From positions 1 through 20,833 of the forward strand of contig PJAB01000783.1 of NCBI GenBank assembly GCA_002887195.1: 20,833 nucleotides of DNA. The letters are read 5' to 3'. The stretch's first letter is position 1; every line of letters begins with the position of its first letter. Origin of the DNA: Chrysochromulina parva (taxonomy: Eukaryota > Haptophyta > Prymnesiales > Chrysochromulinaceae). Shown here piece after piece: positions 17,153 to 20,833 of this stretch. The notes below the pieces were generated by a model that worked only from the letters and a program-made list of their open reading frames with translations, searched no databases and was not told the origin of the DNA. Position numbers and translations under genes: made by a program.

Positions 17153-20100
17153 ATGCTGTCCGTCCTCGGCAACTCGCTCGAGCAGACGGAGCAGTTTATG
17201 CGGCAGGCGAGCCAGACGGCTCGCGAACAGGAGGAGAGCGTGCGACTCGTCCTAACCCTGGCGCTAGCGACCATCACGTGCTTCGTTCTCGCCTCGCATG
17301 CACTCAAGCACCTCCTCAGGCGTGCGCTCGTCGCCTCCGGCTTGGTGCTTGGAGGCGTGCGGGTGCGCATCTGCGTGCACCTCACGCGTGGCGCCATCTC
17401 CTTGGTGCTGAGCGACGTGCATCTAGGACTTCCTGCTGCCGCGTGGCTCAACAGCTACGTGCTTGGTAGCCTGCTCCCGACGGCGCTCGACGTGGTGCAG
17501 ATCGAGGAGCTCTCCCTGACGCTCAGTTGCTGGGCTCTGGCGTGCACGCTGCTGTCGGCGCGGCGAAGGTTTGGCTGGGCATCGCAAGCGCGCGGAGCTG
17601 GCGAGGACGTCGCTGCAACTCCAGAACGGGCGCCATCGCCTCGGCCGGCGACCGACCGCTCCGCCTTGCTCGAAGTTCGTGCCAAGGGCCTGGTGATGCT
17701 ACACTCGCTGCCTGGTCCCGACGTCTGGGCGGCAGAGCCGGCCCGCAAGGCCACGCTCGAGACGTTCCGCGACCTGAAGCGCATGCGGCTGCTCTCGCAC
17801 GTCCGAGCCTTCGAGAGTCTTGGGCCCGCGTGTTCTGCCGCCGCCGCCACAGCCGCCACGCCCGCCACAAGCGCCTCGCCCGCCACAGGCGCCACCACTG
17901 CGGAGGCGCCCATGGGCTCTGCCAACGGCCGCTCGACTGCATCGGCGCCGCAGCGTCCGGTCGTGCGGCTGCTCGACGTGTTGCTTGAAGCGCTGCTCAG
18001 CAGCATTGAGATCGACATCTCGAGCGCCGTGTTGGCGCTCGCGTGCAGCGGCGCGTGGCTGGTCAGCCGGTGGCAGTGCGCACGCCTGCGCCCGAGTCAG
18101 CGGCGTGTGCCCATCTTGGAGACGGGCGTTGGCATCGAGGTTGAGAGCGTGCGCTTCGAGCTGCAGCCGCATCCAGCGCTGCGGACTGTCAGCGGCAGCG
18201 GCAGCGGCGGCAGCGGCGGCAGCGGCGGCAGCGGCGGCAGCGGCGGCAGCGGCAGCGGTGCATGTGCGACCTCTGCTACCGACACGGCGCGTCCATCGGC
18301 CAGGAGGTCTGAGGTGGTCACACCAGCTGCCGGGCTGCTCCTCCTCGAACGGGCTGTGAATGTTCACACCGGGCTGCTCCTCCTCGAAGCTCACGCGCGC
18401 GCCGTCGGCGGCGGCCACGGCGAGCCATCGGAGATTGAATCTGGCCACGGCGAGCCATCGGAGATTGAATCTGAGGTTGAGCATGCGCCCAACACGGCGC
18501 CCGCCGACGCAGCTCGCCCGGCCTTGCGCGTCAGCATCGTTCAGCAGGCACCACCGACTCCGACGAGCGGTGCCGAGCTCGACATCGCCATCAGCGCCGC
18601 GCGCCTCGACGCGACCCTCAGCCCGCACCACGTGCAGCTACTGGAGTGCTTCTATGCTGTCTACGTGGCGTACAACTCGTGGTACACGTCCCTGAGCGCC
18701 CAAGTGGAGGGGGGCGCCGTGCCGAGCGCCCAAGTGGAGGGGAGCGCCGTGCCGAGCGCCCAAGTGGAGGGGAGCGCCGTGCCGAGCGCCCAAGAGGGCT
18801 GTGGGGAAGATGATGGCACGGCGCCGGCGGCCTACGAGGCAGCGAGTGCCGATGCGCCCAACACGGCGCGGGCCCCGACGGGCGCTTGGCACGACGCTTG
18901 GAGGGCTGTCGAGGAGAGGGCTGCGCTCATGCCCAACACAGCGCCTCTGCCCAACACAGCGCTTCTAACCGAGCTCCGATCGCTCTACCGGTACGGCGCA
19001 GTGCAAGGGAAGGGGCAGCGCTGTGCTGGGCACCCGCAGGAGCAGCGCTGGCAGCAGCTGCTCGACCAGCTGCCGTTCGAGGTGGCCCTCGCCGCCCTCA
19101 CAGGCGCCGCCGCGGGCACACGAGCGCCCCTCATCTCGCCCATCGATCGTGAACCCACCAGCACGGCCTCGTGCGCGGATGCCGGCGCCCATGACGGCGC
19201 CTTCTCGGATCCCGCAGCCGAAGCCACCGCGGATGGTTCTGACAGCTACCCCGGCAGCTACTCCGGCAGCTGCTCCGGCAGCTACTCCGCGTCGGCGCCA
19301 CCACTCTCCTTCCAGCCGCCCTCACCCGTCCCCATAGCGTTGAGCGCGCCCTCGAGCCCGCCCCTGTTGGACCAGTACGGTCGGCCACTGCACCGAAGGG
19401 AGTGTCTGCACGAGGCCACCAGCGCCGTGTCGGGCGCCAGCGCCTCCCGCCGCGACGACGGGCATTTGAATGAGTCGGAGCGGCGGCAAGCCGAGGAGCA
19501 TTTGAACGACGAGGGGCATTTGAATGACTCGGAGCGGCGGCAAGCCGAGGAGTACGAGGCCACGGCAGCCGCGGGTGCTCGGCTGCGCTCGCTTTTGGAG
19601 CGCGTGCTGGAGAGACAGCTCCACATCGGGATGGAGGTGGATCATCTGCAGCTCTGCATCTGCCCCGCGGCCGAGCCGTGCGAGGCCAAAGGCGCCGTCG
19701 CGCCGCTCAGTGCATCCGAGGCGGCCACAGCGGCCACAGCGGCCACAGCGGCCGTGGAGCCGCGCATCGAGGGCGTCGAGCTGCCTAATATGGGCGGCAC
19801 AAGCGTGGGGCGCCGTCTCGGGCAGCAAACGGCGGCTCAGCCCACCGGCACCCGCGACGGGTTCGCGCTGCCCGAGACGGCGCCTCAGGCACTGCCCAAG
19901 ACGGCGCCTCTTGCATTGGGATCTCCGCTGGTGATCGTGCATGTGGCGCCGCCGCATGCGGCGCCGTGGCGTCGCGTGCCGCGCCCGTGGCGGCGCTCGA
20001 CGGTGCCCATCACGGCGCCCGAGCCCGCTAGAGGCGTCCCGCCGCTGCGCACGGCCGCTCCGGCGCTCACTCCGGCGCTCACTCCGGCGCTTCGATTGGA

Positions 20101-20801
20101 CGTGTGGCGCCGCGCGCCGCCGTTGGGCAGCAGCAGCAGCATTCGGCAGCAGCAGTACCGGCTTGAGCTCGTCGATTTGGCCGTGACGGACGAGCGCGGC
20201 GCCACGCCTCTCGCGCAGCGGCGGGTGCTCGGTCCGAATGCTGTGAATGCTGTGAACAGCACGGCTACAGCGGCGCCTATGTCAGCAGCAGCGGCTGCGA
20301 TGGCGGGTGCAACCGCGGGCGCCACGGCGACGACCGCCGCCGATGCGCGCACGGCAACGGCTCGGGACGCTGTGGAATCCATGCCTAATATGGACTCTGT
20401 GGAATCCATGCTCGTGCTCAAGGCGACGCGTGAGTCCGGCGAGTGGCAGAGAGTTTCGTCACGCCTCTCGCGCTGGGCGGTGCTCGTTGCCGCTGAGCTC
20501 CCTGCCCAGGTACGCGCGTGCCTTCGGCCGGTCGGGCCCGCGCGCGGATTCGAGCCGATGCCGCCTTGGGTGTTTGAAGGGCGGCCGATGCCTCCGACGC
20601 TCGCACGCCCTCAATCTCAATCTCAATCTCAATCTCAATCTCAATCTTCATCTCAATCTTCATCTCAATCTTCATCTCAATCTTCATCTCAGTCTCAATC
20701 TCCCCCAGCCTCTCAATTGGCATCGCCGTACGCAAGCCGCTCAGTGTCGTTCGTCAACGTGACAGAGGGCCCTGCCGCTGCCGCCGCCGCCGCCCCCGCC
20801 C

Positions 20802-20833
<32 letters not shown>
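17153..20833 (+). CDS. Large membrane-anchored protein, candidate bridge-like lipid-transfer protein; 3' end beyond the window
   Basis: This frame is open from an ATG (G at -3) to the window edge: 1,227 residues without a stop or obvious intron. Residues about 30-50 (VRLVLTLALATITCFVLASH) form one transmembrane helix close to the N-terminus, followed by basic residues. The next part has alternating amphipathic beta-strand pattern, e.g. GAISLVLSDVHLGLP and VVQIEELSLTLS, later IEIDISSAVLALA, VGIEVESVRFELQP, AELDIAISAARLDATL and LHIGMEVDHLQLCICP. An N-terminal anchor plus repeated 'describe-a-strand' segments is the layout of the BLTP/VPS13-related family (Hobbit/FMP27/SABRE), which channels lipids at ER contact sites. 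That assignment is inference from pattern, not from a diagnostic motif. Between these strands lie many low-complexity, tandemly repeated insertions (Gly-Ser, NTAP-type, Gln-Ser, Ala). It is divergent from the JmjC gene. Confidence 0.55.
18191..18259 (+). repeat. Gly-Gly-Ser coding repeat
   Basis: Twenty-three codons of agc and ggc (mostly ggc ggc agc) encode a flexible Gly/Ser linker at residues 347-369 of the large membrane-anchored protein. Near-identical codons indicate recent expansion by slippage. Confidence 0.9.
18331..18472 (+). repeat. 39-bp and 30-bp in-frame direct repeats
   Basis: The 19-mer cgggctgctcctcctcgaa occurs at 18331-18349 and 18370-18388 (39-bp period, peptide GLLLLE twice). 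Then a 30-bp unit is perfectly duplicated at 18413-18442 and 18443-18472 (peptide GHGEPSEIES twice). Both periods keep the reading frame of the large plus-strand gene. Confidence 0.9.
18695..18793 (+). repeat. 30-bp minisatellite, 3.3 copies
   Basis: Units start at 18695, 18725 and 18755, with a partial copy at 18785. They encode SAQVEG(G/S)AVP repeats. The copies differ by a single base, so the array is young. The period is a multiple of three. Confidence 0.92.
19463..19552 (+). repeat. 54-bp in-frame repeat
   Basis: A 36-bp block encoding HLN(E/D)SERRQAEE occurs at 19463-19498 and 19517-19552, separated by a partial copy (HLNDEG). It lies in a charged, probably helical insertion of the large plus-strand protein. 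Confidence 0.88.
19721..19756 (+). repeat. 9-bp repeat, four copies
   Basis: Three exact copies of gcggccaca (19721-19747) and one variant (gcggccgtg) encode an Ala-Ala-Thr run. The array keeps the reading frame of the surrounding gene. Confidence 0.88.
20058..20092 (+). repeat. 12-bp repeat, nearly three copies
   Basis: The unit ctccggcgctca occurs at 20058-20069 and 20070-20081, with a partial third copy to 20092. It encodes an (Pro-Ala-Leu-Thr) repeat in the large plus-strand protein. Confidence 0.85.
20612..20701 (+). repeat. Gln-Ser coding hexanucleotide microsatellite
   Basis: Thirty codons built from caatct and caatcttcatct units encode alternating Gln-Ser and Gln-Ser-Ser-Ser at residues 1154-1183. 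The switch from a 6-bp to a 12-bp period inside the array shows that a variant unit arose and was itself amplified. Confidence 0.92.
20774..20833 (+). repeat. GCC repeat encoding poly-alanine at the window edge
   Basis: Residues 1208-1227 of the large plus-strand protein are alanine apart from two prolines, almost entirely gcc codons, running off the window end. Such a tract is prone to slippage and to assembly breaks, so its true length is uncertain. Confidence 0.85.

Noticed and set aside
20435..20735. A minus-strand frame encoding a Glu-Ile/Glu-Met-Lys-Ile repeat
   Set aside because: It is the antisense reading of the Gln-Ser microsatellite. The plus frame is open for 3.7 kb and continues through it.

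Overview
The window looks like nuclear DNA of a GC-rich unicellular eukaryote, most likely an alga with a secondary plastid (a haptophyte-type genome would fit; I cannot fix the lineage). The evidence: very long, mostly intron-free reading frames; eukaryote-only families (an EPG5-type autophagy tether, a paraspeckle-type RNA-binding protein, JmjC, Sec14); ATG contexts that all carry a purine at -3; and a DUF1279/FAM210 protein whose N-terminus looks like a signal peptide followed by a plastid transit peptide. No prokaryotic operon structure, RNA gene, CRISPR array or transposon was seen.

Layout, left to right: (1) a Sec14/CRAL-TRIO-like gene (391-1347, -) and a plastid FAM210-like gene (1487-1999, +), divergent across 139 bp; (2) a convergent gap (2000-2548), then a DBHS-family gene (NONO/SFPQ/PSPC1-like, 2549-3505, -); (3) a giant minus-strand gene (3734-13138) that I read as one EPG5 homologue of about 3,055 residues, with two exons joined across a 237-nt intron at 9225-9461; (4) an EF-hand/coiled-coil gene (13650-15155, -); (5) a JMJD6-like JmjC oxygenase (15743-17020, -); (6) divergently, across 132 bp, the first 1,227 residues of a large membrane-anchored protein (17153 to the window end, +) that resembles a bridge-like lipid-transfer protein and is riddled with in-frame tandem repeats.

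The most unusual object is the EPG5 intron. It is a tandem array in which the first 21 nt at the splice junction occur four times (9204-9224, 9277-9297, 9350-9370, 9441-9461). Only splicing from the outermost donor copy to the outermost acceptor copy restores a full-length frame; every inner copy leads to an in-frame stop. The array also carries many CTGAT branch-site-like motifs and CAG|GT double sites that could support recursive splicing. This looks like an intron made, or recently enlarged, by tandem duplication of exon-edge sequence.

Functionally, three genes concern membranes (Sec14-like lipid binding, EPG5 tethering, candidate lipid bridge) and two concern nuclear RNA (DBHS, JMJD6-like), but nothing shows that they form one system. 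Three genes (DBHS, EPG5, JmjC) can be extended upstream only to a GTG; I start them at the first ATG.
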